From Plantago elongata (taxonomy: Eukaryota > Streptophyta > Magnoliopsida > Lamiales > Plantaginaceae), in assembly GCA_036897095.1 (NCBI GenBank), contig JAYMSP010000192.1, positions 1 through 64,000 on the forward strand: a stretch of 64,000 nucleotides of DNA, given 5' to 3'. Of this stretch, positions 10,395 through 22,259 are shown one piece after another. Both the position numbers and the translations under genes were made by a program. The first letter of the stretch is position 1; each line of letters starts with the position of its first letter. Below the pieces are notes generated by a model that was not told the DNA's origin, did not search any database, and saw nothing but the letters and a program-made list of their open reading frames with translations.

Positions 10395-11649
10395 ATGCTC
10401 CGAAAAAATTACGACACCAACACACTAGATAGTGTATGTCCCCCACTATCTTAATGTATAATTTTGATATGTGTTGATCAAGTTCGATTCACTTTACCCA
10501 AATTACAACTTACAACTACTAACGCTCATTGTATACATACAAATTTCATTTTGCGTTTTGAAGTAATACACGGTGTCAAACTTAAGTACTTTAAAGGGGC
10601 ACTAGACGCACTAGTACTTTAAGTAGTGGCGTGAGATAATGTTCTTGCTTGTTAGATTAGATGGCTGTAGCCGGAATATAGGTGGCCTTAAAGATTCAGG
10701 ACCACAGTATAATTAGCTCAACGGAATTACATCTCCTAGCTGGTTTATTGAATTATCATCCTAACAAACTCCATTCCAGCTCATGATAAACGATACTCAC
10801 CCTATTCGTCATTTAATACAAGACATCATATTTACTCATTTTGAACGGTTCAATTTTTATCAGAGGAACATGTTTAAAAAACAATTTAGATAAATGTGAC
10901 CAAGTAATAGTAAGTGAAAATTGATATCTTGAAATTGGAATGCAAGGAGTATGGTTTTTAACAGACAATCTTACTAGAATCTCAAAATAAAACAATGTTA
11001 AAAATTTCAGCTATATAAATTCAACGGACTCACATAATATCATACAAACAACTAAGTCAACTTAAACCACTATAAGTCACGGGCCTATATAACAGTTTGC
11101 AGTCCACATTAGCCAAGTTAGACTACAAACATTTCTAAGTTTATATAATAAACTGTAGACCATATAAATCAAGTAAAATTGCAATTTAAAACTCCGATTG
11201 TGATTGTCCCAACTACTCTTGTGAGCAAATAATGGAGAAACTGTTAACCATGACCCTATGAGACCCCAAACCTCTAACCACTATGACTTCACCCAGGTAG
11301 ATTACAATTACAAAACAAGTGGCTGGCATGTACACACAGTCGGCAGGCACCCTAAAAGTGAGAGAGAGTTACTTACTTACTTACTAAAAATAAAGGTTTA
11401 CTTAACTCTTAATAGGTAATTGGCAACTACTGTAGTGTATTATATGTTACTCCAATTGTTATAGAGTAGATCGCCAGATTTAACATGACACTGAACACCA
11501 CATTGATTCTCACGAACATCCTTTTCTGCCTTCTCCGCCCAAATAATGCCATTTAATCACCTCTTTTTTCTCAATCTTTTCAATTCTAAATCAAATCACT
11601 CCTTTCCAATTCACCATTTCTCTTCTTCTTGATTCCTACCAACCAAACC
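10395..11649. other. Intergenic, upstream of the GPDH gene
   Basis: AT-rich DNA with the GPDH promoter and leader at its right end. The stretch 11560-11630 is CT-rich, as is common in plant leaders. Nothing else recognised. Confidence 0.5.
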
Positions 11650-13889
11650 ATGGCAGCTACACAAACGACGCCGTGTAAGTCCAGAGTTACCGTCGTTGGT
11701 AGCGGCAATTGGGGCAGCGTTGCTGCTAAGCTCATTGCTTCTAATACCATCAAGCTTCAATATTTTCATGGTACTATTTCCCCCTTTTCCTGTTACTTTC
11801 CGTTTTCAAGCTCAATTTTTTGGTTGTGTAGTTGCATTAGTAGTACAGTTTTGGCATGCAATGTGATTGCTTCATGCAAACGATGTCGTTTTACGATTAT
11901 TTGTGTTTTTGGGAGCAGATGAAGTGAGGATGTGGGTGTTTGAGGAGACGTTGCCAAATGGGGAGAAGCTCTCGGAAACAATCAATAAAGTGAATGTATG
12001 GTTTGATTTTACTTTTGAATTGAAAATGAACTGATTGTTTTTTTATTTGTTGATTCAATGGTTGTTGATTGGAATGTTTACTTGTTGGATTATATAGGAG
12101 AATGTTAAGTACCTTCCTGGGATAAAGCTCGGTAAGAACGTGGTTGCGGATCCAAGTCTTGAAAATGCCGGTAAGTATAAGCATTCCCATGTTTAGGATT
12201 TGTAAGGAATTTAGTGCCTGTTTGTGAATATTTTGGATTAATGTCATTTGTCAAGTGATAAAATGAAGAAGATGATGATAAATTAGGAAAAAGTGGACTT
12301 TAGTGAAATGGCGATCGTTTGCAAAATGTACTGTGAAATTATGATTCTAAGCTAGTTTCGGGTTGTCAGATAACATTTGTGAATGCCCTTGTACAACAGA
12401 TGAATTGCAATCAATTTGGCAGTGATCTTTTGTTCATAGGAACTGAGTTATTGATTAATCTGATTCTTGGAGACTGGGAATATGATTGTATTGTATCTAA
12501 TGTGAGCGTGATTTTGGAAATGGGCAGTGAGAGATGCCAACATGTTAGTCTTTGTGACTCCCCATCAGTTCATGCCTGGGATTTGTAAAAGACTAGTTGG
12601 GAATATACAAAAGGATGCGGAAGCAATTTCCCTTATTAAAGGAATGGAAGTGAAGAAGGAAGGTCCATGTATGATCTCCTCACTCATAACCGAACAGCTT
12701 GGGGTAAATTGTTGTGTTCTGATGGGGGCAAACATTGCTAATGAGGTTATGGCTTGTTACAGTAGTATATCTGCAGTGCTTCTTGATCTGTTTTTTTTCG
12801 TGACAATAAGCCTTTCCCTACTGCAGATTGCGGTGGAGAAGTTTAGTGAGGCAACTGTTGGATACAGGAAGAATAAAGAGATTGCGGATAAATGGGTTCA
12901 GCTGTTTAGTGCTTCGTACTTTATGGTCTCACCTGTGAGTTGAATATGATCCATGAAGCGTTTTTCTGTTTATTACAAGTTTCTGCTTACTTGATCTCAT
13001 GAAAGTTCTGTTGATGCAAACAAATGTGAATAGGTCCAAGATGTGGAAGGAGTTGAACTATGTGGAACATTGAAGAATATTGTGGCCATTGCAGCAGGTC
13101 TGTGCCATATTCTCATGCTTTCTCTGTTATGGTGAATGGACATATATTGTTCTTATTAAGAACTATGCTATTCATGTAATAGGATTGGTGGATGGAATGG
13201 ACATGGGAAACAATACTAAGGTAATTTCTGTAGAAGAAAATTTGAGCCTTTTCTTGATCGTTATGCGTCATGTATCCTTATCTTGTTTGTATACCAACAG
13301 GCTGCAATAATGAGAATTGGTTTGAGAGAAATGAAGGCCTTTTCGAAACTACTTTTCCCTTCAGTCAAAGATAGTACATTCTTTGAGAGCTGTGGTGTGG
13401 CAGATCTAATTACAACTTGCTGTAAGTTGGCTGGGATGAATGCCTTCTCTTTTTTTCTTTATCGCGTTGATACATAGAAATATGAAGTATGTTTTTACTG
13501 ACTTACCAGTAGGAGGAAGAAATAGGAAATGTGCCGAGGCCTTTGCTAGAAATGGTGGAAAGAGATCGTTCGATGATCTTGAAGCCGAGATGTTGCAAGG
13601 CCAGAAACTACAGGTAGATAAAATGTTATGCAGTGTGAACAATTACAATATTTCGCTATCACAGCATATTTGGATCTGATTGAGTTGATATTAATGAACT
13701 TTGCAGGGCGTGTCGACTGCAAAAGAAGTTTACGAAGTTCTGTCCCACCGGGGTTGGCTGGAGATGTTCCCCCTTTTTGCAACAGTGCATGAGATCTCGA
13801 CTGGTCGTCTCCCACCAACATCCATAGTTGAATACAGTGAGTATTACCCTAAGATCTCCCTTGTCGGAGCATCTGCTCACGTATTCTGA
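11650..13889 (+). CDS. GPDHC1: NAD-dependent glycerol-3-phosphate dehydrogenase, cytosolic
   Basis: Reduces dihydroxyacetone phosphate to sn-glycerol-3-phosphate with NADH, feeding lipid synthesis and cytosolic redox balance. Ten exons: 11650-11770, 11919-11995, 12098-12170, 12528-12745, 12827-12934, 13034-13097, 13183-13220, 13301-13421, 13510-13613, 13707-13889; 368 residues. Visible are the Rossmann motif VVGSGNWGS at residue 15, the substrate-domain block [17 protein letters not shown] with the catalytic Lys, and [10 protein letters not shown] with GGRNRK. There is no transit peptide, in keeping with the cytosolic clade. The C terminus is uncertain: a strong donor (GTGAGT) at 13837 could splice to 14334, replacing the last residues with NKAQDIQGKDIHL and a stop at 14374. 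It is convergent with the ABHD17-like gene. Confidence 0.93.
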
Positions 13890-14145
13890 TATATACGTTG
13901 ACAGATCAATAACACCAAGACTTTCTTTTTCAAGTTATTATTATATACCAAAAAGAAAAGAGGAAAATCCTTAGGTGTTTAGGTGCAGGGCCATTCTTGG
14001 TACATGGTTCAACAAATATTATAGATTTAAATAACAATGTCCTTGTTATATGTAATTGCAAAACCATGCTACTGGGAAATTTGATTCATGAGAATTTCCT
14101 ATGCTTATATATATATATATATTCCTGATTCTGTTACATGTACAT

Positions 14146-14224
14146 ATTTTTTGAAATGCCTAAAGGGTGACTCGAACACCCGATCTATTGGTTGGAGGTG
14201 AACCCTATTACCTCTATGTTACGT
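14146..14224 (-). mobile_element. tRNA-derived SINE fragment
   Basis: On the minus strand a B-box-like GTGTTCGAGTCACCC follows TTCACCTCCAACCAATAG, which matches TTCACCTCTAATCAATA of the copy at 5184; a short A run ends it near 14146. It lies in the 3' region of the GPDH gene, inside its possible last intron. Confidence 0.5.
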
Positions 14225-14519
14225 GTATATTCTTACACTGTTTTGAATGATATACTTGTATAGTAGAGGCTGAAACAAAATATCTGTGATTTACATTCTG
14301 AGCAACTTTGGTTCTGTTCTGTGTATTGCATAGATAAAGCACAAGATATTCAAGGAAAAGACATTCATTTATGAATTTTCATGACAAGTTATTACATGTC
14401 TCACACAAACTAGTTATGTGCCCAGAAAACAAGAAACAGAACACAAAACAAACCCAATCTGATCTCTTTTCTATACTCCCAACTTTGGCAAAAAATTTAC
14501 AATTCGTATATGAAATAAC

Positions 14520-16930
14520 TTAGTCAAAACGTAATCTATCTACACTCTTCCGAGCTCTCTCCAGTTGATGCTCAATACTTTTACGTGGTTTTTCAATGCA
14601 ATCAACACTTCTCCTTGACCTTTCCTTTTGATCAAATGGCATCCTTAACTTATCGCTTTTCTTGTCTGTACTGCGCCTTGGCTTTTCTCTTCGATCAGCA
14701 CTCTTCCTTGGAAGATCAAACATATCTGTACTCTTCCTAGACGGCTCAAATTGATCCATGCTCGTGCTTCTCCTAGGTGGCTCAAACTGATCAGTGCTTG
14801 TGCTTTTCCTAGGCAGCTCAAACTGTTCCTTGCTTGTGCTTTTTCTAGGCGGCTCAAATTGTTCCTTGCTAGTGCTTTTCCTAGACGGCTCAAACTGATC
14901 CTTAGTAGTGCTTTTCCTGGACGGCTCAAACTGATCTGTGCTCGTGCTTTTCCTTGTACTGATTCTGTGTGAATGAGGGGATTTCTCTACTGTTGCAACA
15001 AACGTCTTCAGATGTTTTATGTACTCAGGGTAGAGTTCTAAATCGCAGTGATTCCCTCCAGTAATCCACAGAGGCTCGTATTTTTCCTTACAGAGCTCCC
15101 AGAGCTGCTTACCGTGTGAAACATCGACTACTTCATCTGCAGTTCCCTGAGAACATTGTCAACATTGAGGATAAGTTTCACAGATGCATTTTTAAGTTGG
15201 AGATTATCAGCAGCAGTTCTGTAACCTGCACATCTTTCGGTAAATCTACAAATATGCTATAATCAGATCTTAATAGTCTTTGCAAACCAGCACTAGGTCA
15301 ATCAATCAGATTAACATCTATAGTATACGCTATGCAGACACTATGTATGTAATACCAATCAATTTGCGCCTACTCACGAGGCAGGAGCATATGATTGCAG
15401 CCTGCAAATCAGAAAATGTGGGGATTTATTGTTTAGTACTTACATGAATAATGAGGACTGGGCAGTTAACCAGTGGAATCTTGTCAATGTTCTGCAGAAT
15501 GAACAAGGCAACAAGATTATTGGGAGGTTGTAATCTCACTCTTAAGAAGGTGCCGTCATACGAGAATACCTACCTTGTAGATGTCAAACCAGTATGTTCG
15601 CTTTACAGCATACATTACTCTAACACCCGACAGTATAGGACTATGCAAAACAACAGCTCTTAACCGAGGTAAACGAGCTGCAAGATCAAGTGTTGGTCCA
15701 CTTCCGACAGATTGGCCATAGAGGATGATATCTTCCTGCTTTGTACCATAGTTCTCCTCAAGACACTTAAATGCCGCTTCAATATCTGCATACGTGTTCT
15801 GTTCACTGGGCTATAAACAAGAGATAAGCAGAAGATTACATTGCAGGCATTATAGTAACGATATCTAAAGTAGCTAAAGAAGATTATGCACACACCTTTC
15901 CTGATGACCGACCATACCCAGAGTAGTCGTACCTGAACACAATAAACAAGGAACGTATAGGTATAACTTATAAGCAATGGATTCACACAGGAACAAATAC
16001 ACTTACATGGTCCCAAAGTTTTCTGTTGTTGTCTAGTTTCACGATCAGATGATCTAAAATGACATACAGGACGAATAAGCCCAAGGACTTGTAACTTCAA
16101 TTTAATCAACAAGTGAGCCAATAAATTCCAGCAACTGATCGATACTAAAACAGAATACGTAGGTAGATTGAGGTGTTATCAGCTGTAACTTCTAGAGTTG
16201 CAAAACTTTGCGATCAGACTTTTTGTATGCTAGATAGTTCTTCTTCTTGGAAAAACCGAAGAAACCTCCTCATAAGTCCTTCTAACTATTCACAACAATC
16301 CTAAGTTCTAAACTAAATCAACACAAAGAATGAAACTTCAAGTAAAATCTTAGATCTTTACAGTTCTGTAATATACTTAATAGTTATAGACTGAAACTGA
16401 TTAGAATTTTGTAGCAGAATCTGGATTTAAACGGCTTGCAGAACTGAACATCTGATCCGATCCACTTCAAATAATATGATAGAATCAGTTTTAGTGAATC
16501 ACTTGAAAACTATTTTTTCAACAATGATCTGAGCAGTGCTTTTGCACACAAACACTTAAATGTCTGAAGCATGACAGGAAATTAAAAAATGAATATGTAC
16601 ATAAACTAGAAAATGAAGCTTAACTCACCCGAGGAGATTAACACGCAAGTGAATACTAAGCTCAATAAAAAGCTCATACATCTGCCCCAAATCAGCAGCA
16701 TTCCCATGTGAATACAAAACCGTAGAACTGGCCATCGGGTGACGAACATATGCTGCCACGATCTCCGTCCCACGTCTCGTAGGCAAGCGCATGATTTCCA
16801 CGTTCTCCCGGTGGGGGAACGGGCTGAGCAGTAGCAGCTCCGTCACGTCGTCCTTCACCACCTTGTACGAAGGCGGGTTAGGCGGGAAGAATGCCATCTT
16901 CGCTGCCATCGATGACGTCATCCCACCCAT
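14520..16930 (-). CDS. ABHD17-like alpha/beta hydrolase with a repeated RKS-rich C-terminal tail
   Basis: Serine hydrolase of the ABHD17 group, whose animal members remove palmitate from membrane proteins; the plant role is inferred. Exons 16629-16930, 15896-15932, 15574-15810, 15444-15491 and 14520-15146 give 416 residues. The nucleophile lies in GQSVGSGP, the acid in GTADEVVD and the His in [17 protein letters not shown] holds the oxyanion strand. The start [11 protein letters not shown] has Gly2 and matches the family N terminus, so N-myristoylation is possible. After about residue 260 the tail has six 12-residue units (RKSTSxDQFEPx) and then looser RKS/RRS units, rich in basophilic kinase sites. 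Many relatives end soon after the catalytic His, so this tail is the odd part. Confidence 0.92.
14739..14954 (-). repeat. Coding minisatellite, six 36-bp units
   Basis: Six in-frame tandem units of 36 bp in the last exon of the ABHD17-like gene. Each encodes RKST(S/T)xxQFE(P/L)x. The units differ at a few positions but keep the length, so the array grew by in-frame duplication. It continues at the DNA level into degenerate units down to about 14525. Confidence 0.85.
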
Positions 16931-18233
16931 TGATAGTTTGGTACTACAGCTAGAGTTGCTCTTCTTGCAGCTTTGATGCGTGTTGAGTCACTTTCTTGAT
17001 TTTCAGTTTTTTTTAGGAAAAATTTAGAGAATGTTTGATGAGGAAATGAATTAGAGTAATGTGAATTATGTGATGGTGAGTCCTTTATTGTGATTATGAT
17101 GATGATGATGGAGAGAGTTTTGACATTTTTTAGAATCAATCAATCTGTTTTAGCTTTCTTTTGTGGACTGTTTCATTGGAAATTATTGTGGAGGGAAAGT
17201 AGTGTGGATGTGAAGCAAACTAAAGTTGATGCGGAAAGGTTTAAAAGAAACTTATTACCATGTGAAGAAAGAAGACACTCAGTAGAATTGATCATGTTAT
17301 GTGGCAGTGCTACAAGTGAGCCGGAGCGATTCTAGTCGAGTATCAATGAGTATTAATAAAAAGAACAGGTTCAACGCCAAGTCTAATTTAATAAACTAGT
17401 ATAATAATTCTCTGTACATGTTTCAATATTTTCACAATTGAAATTTGAGGTGGAAGATGACATGAGTGGACAAACATACCGGATTTTCTTCCATATATTC
17501 TTTAAAGTTCCCTGCTAACACTTTTAGAAAAATTTAATATTTTGGGGTCACATTAGGTGCTATCGCTTTCTGGATAGGATGGCAAATTAGCAATATGATC
17601 CCACATGCCATGTTTGGTTTGCCAAATCCTAATCATTTCACAACTCACGCCCCTTCTCATTTTGTGGCTATACTTTAAACCGACTTTTCTTAGGATCAGA
17701 ATTCACAGAACACCCTAGCGGAAAAGGAAAAGACTATCCATGCGTGTTTGACGCCACCTGACAGTACTAACACATTCGAAACGGACTTATCAGACATCTT
17801 ATTATCAGACATAATATATAACCAAGGTGTTTCGTCTACGAGAAATATATTTGGTGGATATCAATAAAGCGATTGATTTAAATAATTCTACCTTCGAAGT
17901 TATAAGCTGCCGTCAGAAAGGAAAAAAATGCCACAAGATATGGGCACATATGGCAATGTGAACTGTGAAGGCTAGTCGGCAAGTGCTGATTTGTTTTATG
18001 TATGATGATTCTAATTTCGAATTCAACTTTTACCTAAAACAATGTTAAAAAGTCAAATAAAACTCTATTTTCTGGCCCAGTGTAAAAAAGACAAAGTTGA
18101 AGACTTTAAACAGCCATAATGAACAGTAAGCAGACTAGGTATCCAAAGTGTGCATAATTTAGATCAACGCAAGTAAACATTATACACACTGTTATAGTCA
18201 ATTGCTCTTAAAAGACACGACAAAAGTGCATCA
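16931..18233. other. Intergenic and 5' flank of the ABHD17-like gene
   Basis: Holds the leader and promoter of the minus-strand hydrolase gene (about 16931-17400), with a (TGA)n run at 17092-17112. Beyond that, AT-rich sequence without a recognised gene or element. Confidence 0.5.
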
Positions 18234-18380
18234 ATTAGCTTGCTTCTGTACTCAAAAAACTTCCCAAGAAGCTCAGCATACTTTCTGAAACAATAACTTC
18301 ACAGGCAGTGGTAGGCGCTGAAGTGGATTCGCGAAAACCACCAGTGGGCTCCGAGTCACCCAGACCGAAGTATAAAAGAC
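18234..18380 (-). other. Coding-like stretch of unknown origin
   Basis: On the minus strand a GC-richer patch reads LGDSEPTGGFRESTSAPTTA and goes on to a stop at about 18238, with a possible AG acceptor near 18377. Base composition stands out from the flanks. I do not recognise the protein and find no partner exons. It could be a terminal exon, a gene fragment, or part of a long 3' UTR of the mS38 transcript. Confidence 0.25.
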
Positions 18381-20628
18381 AGTCTAAGAAATTACAAAAT
18401 CATAAACTGTCAAATGCCTTAAGAAATTCCCCGCAGAGTGGCATATAAGACGGCTGATCCCTTAAACTAAGGGTGAAATAGTGTTTCAGATTGCAAAATA
18501 GAATTATTGGGCATAGAATTATTGCAAAATAGCTTTTCTTTGGCCCCAGAGTATTTTAATACAAGTAGAGATGGACAAAAGGGTAGGTTTAGATGCCCAT
18601 GTCTCAACTAAAAGAATACATAATGCAAGTAAAGAGCCATATAATAGTGTCAAAAGCCCAGATTTCTGCATTGAATCTATACCTAATGGAAAATGATGAT
18701 TTGATGATGGCTGAAAGGCTAATCCTTTCTCCAAGGAATCGTACTTGCAGCAAAGAGATAACATTAGGCAGAACCAACTACATATGTTGCTAATAATGCT
18801 GGGAAAAAAGCATTTACATGTGCATTAATGTGGCTTGAAATGAAAAGCTATATACCTTCTACTACAAGAACAGACCCAAACTTAAATTCTCAAACAAATT
18901 TATGCAAAACTATTTTAGTGAACTTTCCAACAGTTCAACACAAACTGTCCATTACGGTTTCCAAAGAGAATGTGTTATAACTACGGTTCCAAAGATCACA
19001 TTTACTGTGATTTACTATTGCTGTACAGAATGTGAACACAGATAACAGATAAGAGGAAAACAGTAACATTATCCAATCTAGCATAATGTAGAGGATATTA
19101 CTGCACTCGAACTATGGAGGAAAAAAAGTGGGAAAATGTTGAAGATCAGAATGGACAGCACAGTGATGGAACCTAGTAAAGGAACCAGCATGCAACCTAT
19201 AATTAAAAAATGAAACTAATGCATTTCTGAAACAATTGCTACAACTCTTACAACATATTCAGAGCTCGACTAACATAATCTTCTCCCTATCAATTATATT
19301 TCTCATATCAGTTATCAGAACCATAAGCCTAAACCATAAGCTATCCTGTATTGATCATCCTTTTTCAAATAGAATTACATCGCATCTCCATAGTAGCTAT
19401 CCACATAGTTTCTCATATATATAATACACTAAAGTAAGAAGGGTGAATCTCCACACTTTGCATACTCTTAACAGCTGTCAAGCTCAAATTTACCTCTCAC
19501 AACTAAAAAAATAAATGGATGTTGTGATAGTCATAGGCTCATAGCACTTATAGTAAGCACTGAGCAGAGTGAGTACCAGTCAACATTTTTGGGCATACAT
19601 GAACACTCTTGCAGGTCAAAAGTAACAGACTCAGGACTACTCACGGCTAACATAAGTCTACGGGAGCTGTAATAAGTATCATGAGTTCATAACTTAGTAC
19701 ATAGAGCAAAGATCCAGTTGAATAAAATGAAGGAACAATGATACAGAGAAATCCAGTCTACAGGAGTACTCATTGCCAGTTCTCTAATACAGACTTCAGA
19801 GCATCTTCGTACAGAATCCGCTGCAGCTGAGCTATGTTGGGATGGTGATATTTATATCACACTCCCTTTTAGTATTCATTATAGGTCTACAGTTATTTCG
19901 TAGGATTCCTAGGAGTAGAGTTTATCCCCCATACAGTTAGAGCTATTATCTATGATATGCCTTATAAATCTTACCCCAAAACAGAACAATCCAACTTAAA
20001 ACCTTCAAGCCTGCTACTATGATGCGCCTTAGACGTTCAAAACAGGACAATTGAGTCCAGTACCATTCAGTAGACTTGGTAATGACAATAAAGCTAAGAA
20101 GCATGTGCATTACTAATCTTACTTGATAGTATGACTTACTAGACAAAAGATCAATCATCACAGGCACTATGAGCCATAATATCAACCTAATCCAATCTGC
20201 TCAAGCTAGCAAATGCACTGATGGACAGTTAGTTACAACAGTGTGTCTGCTACTAAAACTTAGAAGCACCGATAATCGATGTTGGAGGTATCCTAGAATA
20301 GAATGTTATACTTCTACTTCATATCAATTGATCAGCAATTTCTAAGTCAGCTAAGTTCATAGAACAAACCAGTAAACCAATACATATCAATAATGTACAA
20401 CAAGCTATAAAATCGTTGAAAAACCAGTTCACATTCTATTGAAAACTCTCATGAATGCGATTAACAATCCAACATCCCTCCCCTTTCGACGACAAAAACA
20501 ATAAGATTGTCACAGTTATTAATTACTATCGAATCAGTAGCATAAACTTCACAAAACAAGTCGAACAATGTCTAATTGCTACCAGTTGAAAACGAAAACG
20601 CAAACAACAGTATCTAACCAGTGCCGCA
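18381..20628. other. Long stretch without a convincing gene
   Basis: No exon series could be built on either strand. The open frames here (for example 19946-20185 on -) lack family features. A short minus-strand run at 19776-19850 (HPNIAQLQRILYEDA..., ending in a stop) looks coding but has no splice acceptor in frame. The region may be long 3' UTR, with introns, of the mS38 gene, or a non-coding RNA. Confidence 0.4.
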
Positions 20629-20994
20629 TCACTTATTTTTTCTCCTGAGACGCTTTCTGAGCTTCTTCAATTTATGCTTGTTCATCTTCTTCTTCCTCTT
20701 CTTCTTCACACTGTCAGCTCTAATCGTCCGCGAATCATCATCCGGAATCGCAAACTCATCGTGCTCGACCTCAATCAACGATGGGTGCAGATTCGGGTTG
20801 AGAAACAGCCCGAACGAAAAGGTCGGGTAAAACTGCGAGCTAATGGAAGGGGTCGGATGCGAATAGCCCGGTTTCGGATCGGAATAGGTTGGAGTTGGAT
20901 TGGGTAACAGTGGTAAGGGCTTCTGGTAGTGTGAGAGTACTCTGAGAGGTTGGATTCTCAGTACTCTTCGGAGAGACGAAGAAGAAGCAGCCAT
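20629..20994 (-). CDS. Mitochondrial small ribosomal subunit protein mS38 (AURKAIP1/COX24 C-terminal domain)
   Basis: A 121-residue single-exon protein. The N terminus (MAASSSSLRRVLRIQPLRVL) is Ser/Arg-rich without acids, fitting a mitochondrial presequence. The C terminus is an intensely basic block, KKKRKKKMNKHKLKKLRKRL, the signature of the DUF1713/AURKAIP1 domain found in mS38 of mitochondrial ribosomes and yeast Cox24, where it binds the small-subunit rRNA. The middle is Pro-rich and variable. A possible donor (GTTAG) lies just after the stop, so the 3' UTR may be spliced. Confidence 0.8.
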   Translation of the reverse strand: MAASSSSLRRVLRIQPLRVLSHYQKPLPLLPNPTPTYSDPKPGYSHPTPSISSQFYPTFSFGLFLNPNLHPSLIEVEHDEFAIPDDDSRTIRADSVKKKRKKKMNKHKLKKLRKRLRRKNK

Positions 20995-21150
20995 TGTTGA
21001 GGAATTTCATCAGCAGATCGGAAAATCGGAGATAGTACAAATTGTAATCTAGGGCTTTGTAGGAAGCCGATTTCTGATGTGAAACAAAAGCGTTAACGAT
21101 TTTAAGGGTGGGAAAAAGAGAAAAGAGAATTTTGAGAAGATTAGAAAAAA

Positions 21151-21222
21151 TGCCCTAACGCAGGATCGAACTACGGACCTTCAGTTTACAAGACTGACGC
21201 TCTACCACTGAGCTATAAGGGC
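21151..21222 (-). tRNA. tRNA-Thr (anticodon UGU)
   Basis: A full 72-nt cloverleaf on the minus strand: acceptor GCCCTTA with TTAGGGC (six pairs, one T-T mismatch at pair 6), D arm AGCTCAGTGGTAGAGC, anticodon stem TCAGT/ACTGA with loop CTTGTAA (anticodon TGT at 21190-21188), T arm CGTAG-TTCGATC-CTGCG, discriminator A. A TTTTTT pol III terminator follows directly (A run at 21145-21150 on +). It looks like a nuclear tRNA rather than a plastid insert. Confidence 0.92.
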
Positions 21223-22204
21223 CTGTTGATGCATGTTGATCGGATTATTTATTCATCAATGATAGATTGTAATCGATTCGGCTTGGGTTACCTACAGTAA
21301 AAACTCCATACTATAAAGTAATAACCTCACCATAAAAAATTCTTGTCCCGATGTGGGATCAGCTATAAATAAGAATAAACTTCATATTATATTTCATGAC
21401 TTTCTCCCGTTCCTCCTTAAGTAATGATAACTCTTTATAGTAATAAATGACATAATATTCAAAATATTTATCTATATATATGATTTTCATTTTGAAATTT
21501 AAGATGTAAACTACTTATTTAAAGTCGTTTGTGATAATAGTTTGACTTTTGAATAGTAAGCTTATATTTTAATTTTCGTGTAAGTAGTAGTTTATCAATA
21601 TATGAACTTTGTTGTTGAATAAAAACATTTGTAGCTTATCAAGTTAGTATTTAGTAATTTTTATTTAATAAATATAATATTTAAGTTATGCATATTATTT
21701 TATTATAAATGAATATATTTTTAATACAAACTTCTACTTAGTAATAAACTCTTTATAGAAATATATTTACTCCGTCTCGGCGATATAACTGTATTGAATT
21801 TTTACTGGTAATGTGCTTGAACCAAATGAGCCCAACTTGAGTGTAATTATCATGGCTTGAACTCGAAAAAATAGCTCATTTTTCTAACGAGTAGAGCTCA
21901 TATAAAATAGCATGCCCATCAATGCTAGTGACTATAATTTTGGGTGTTATCAATTTGTCCATTTCTAAACCCTCACATCATATAAGAGTAGAGGATAATC
22001 TGCTCATCAGAATGATTATAAGAAATTGACAAGATTACATTCTTGAACACGTTACAATCACATATTAATAAGATCTACACAAAAAAGGAAGCATTTTGAA
22101 ATCAAAATCAATTCAGATATTCAAACATTTCACACTATCCTTGATTCCATTCACATATAATGCGGTCCTGAAAGTACATTGGATATCACTTTTCTGCTCT
22201 ATGC
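21223..22204. other. Intergenic, upstream of the nuclease gene
   Basis: AT-rich; contains phrases such as CTATAAAGTAATAACCTC (21312) and TAGTAATAAACTCTTTATAG (21739) that look like ends of a repeat, but I could not define an element. No gene seen. Confidence 0.4.
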
Positions 22205-22213
22205 TATATATAG
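22205..22213 (+). promoter_or_regulatory. TATA box of the S1/P1 nuclease gene
   Basis: CTATATATAGCC stands about 50 bp before the ATG at 22260, a normal plant core-promoter spacing with a short leader. Confidence 0.55.
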
Positions 22214-22259
22214 CCAACTGCTTCACGTTGTGAACACTAAACTTTATAGAAGCAAAAAG

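Noticed and set aside
19946-20185. 79-codon hydrophobic frame on the minus strand
   Set aside because: Looks membrane-like but has no upstream promoter, splice partner or family signature.
21151-21222. Plastid or mitochondrial DNA insert carrying the tRNA-Thr
   Set aside because: Neighbouring DNA shows no organelle genes, the D and T arms are of nuclear type, and a pol III T-run follows.
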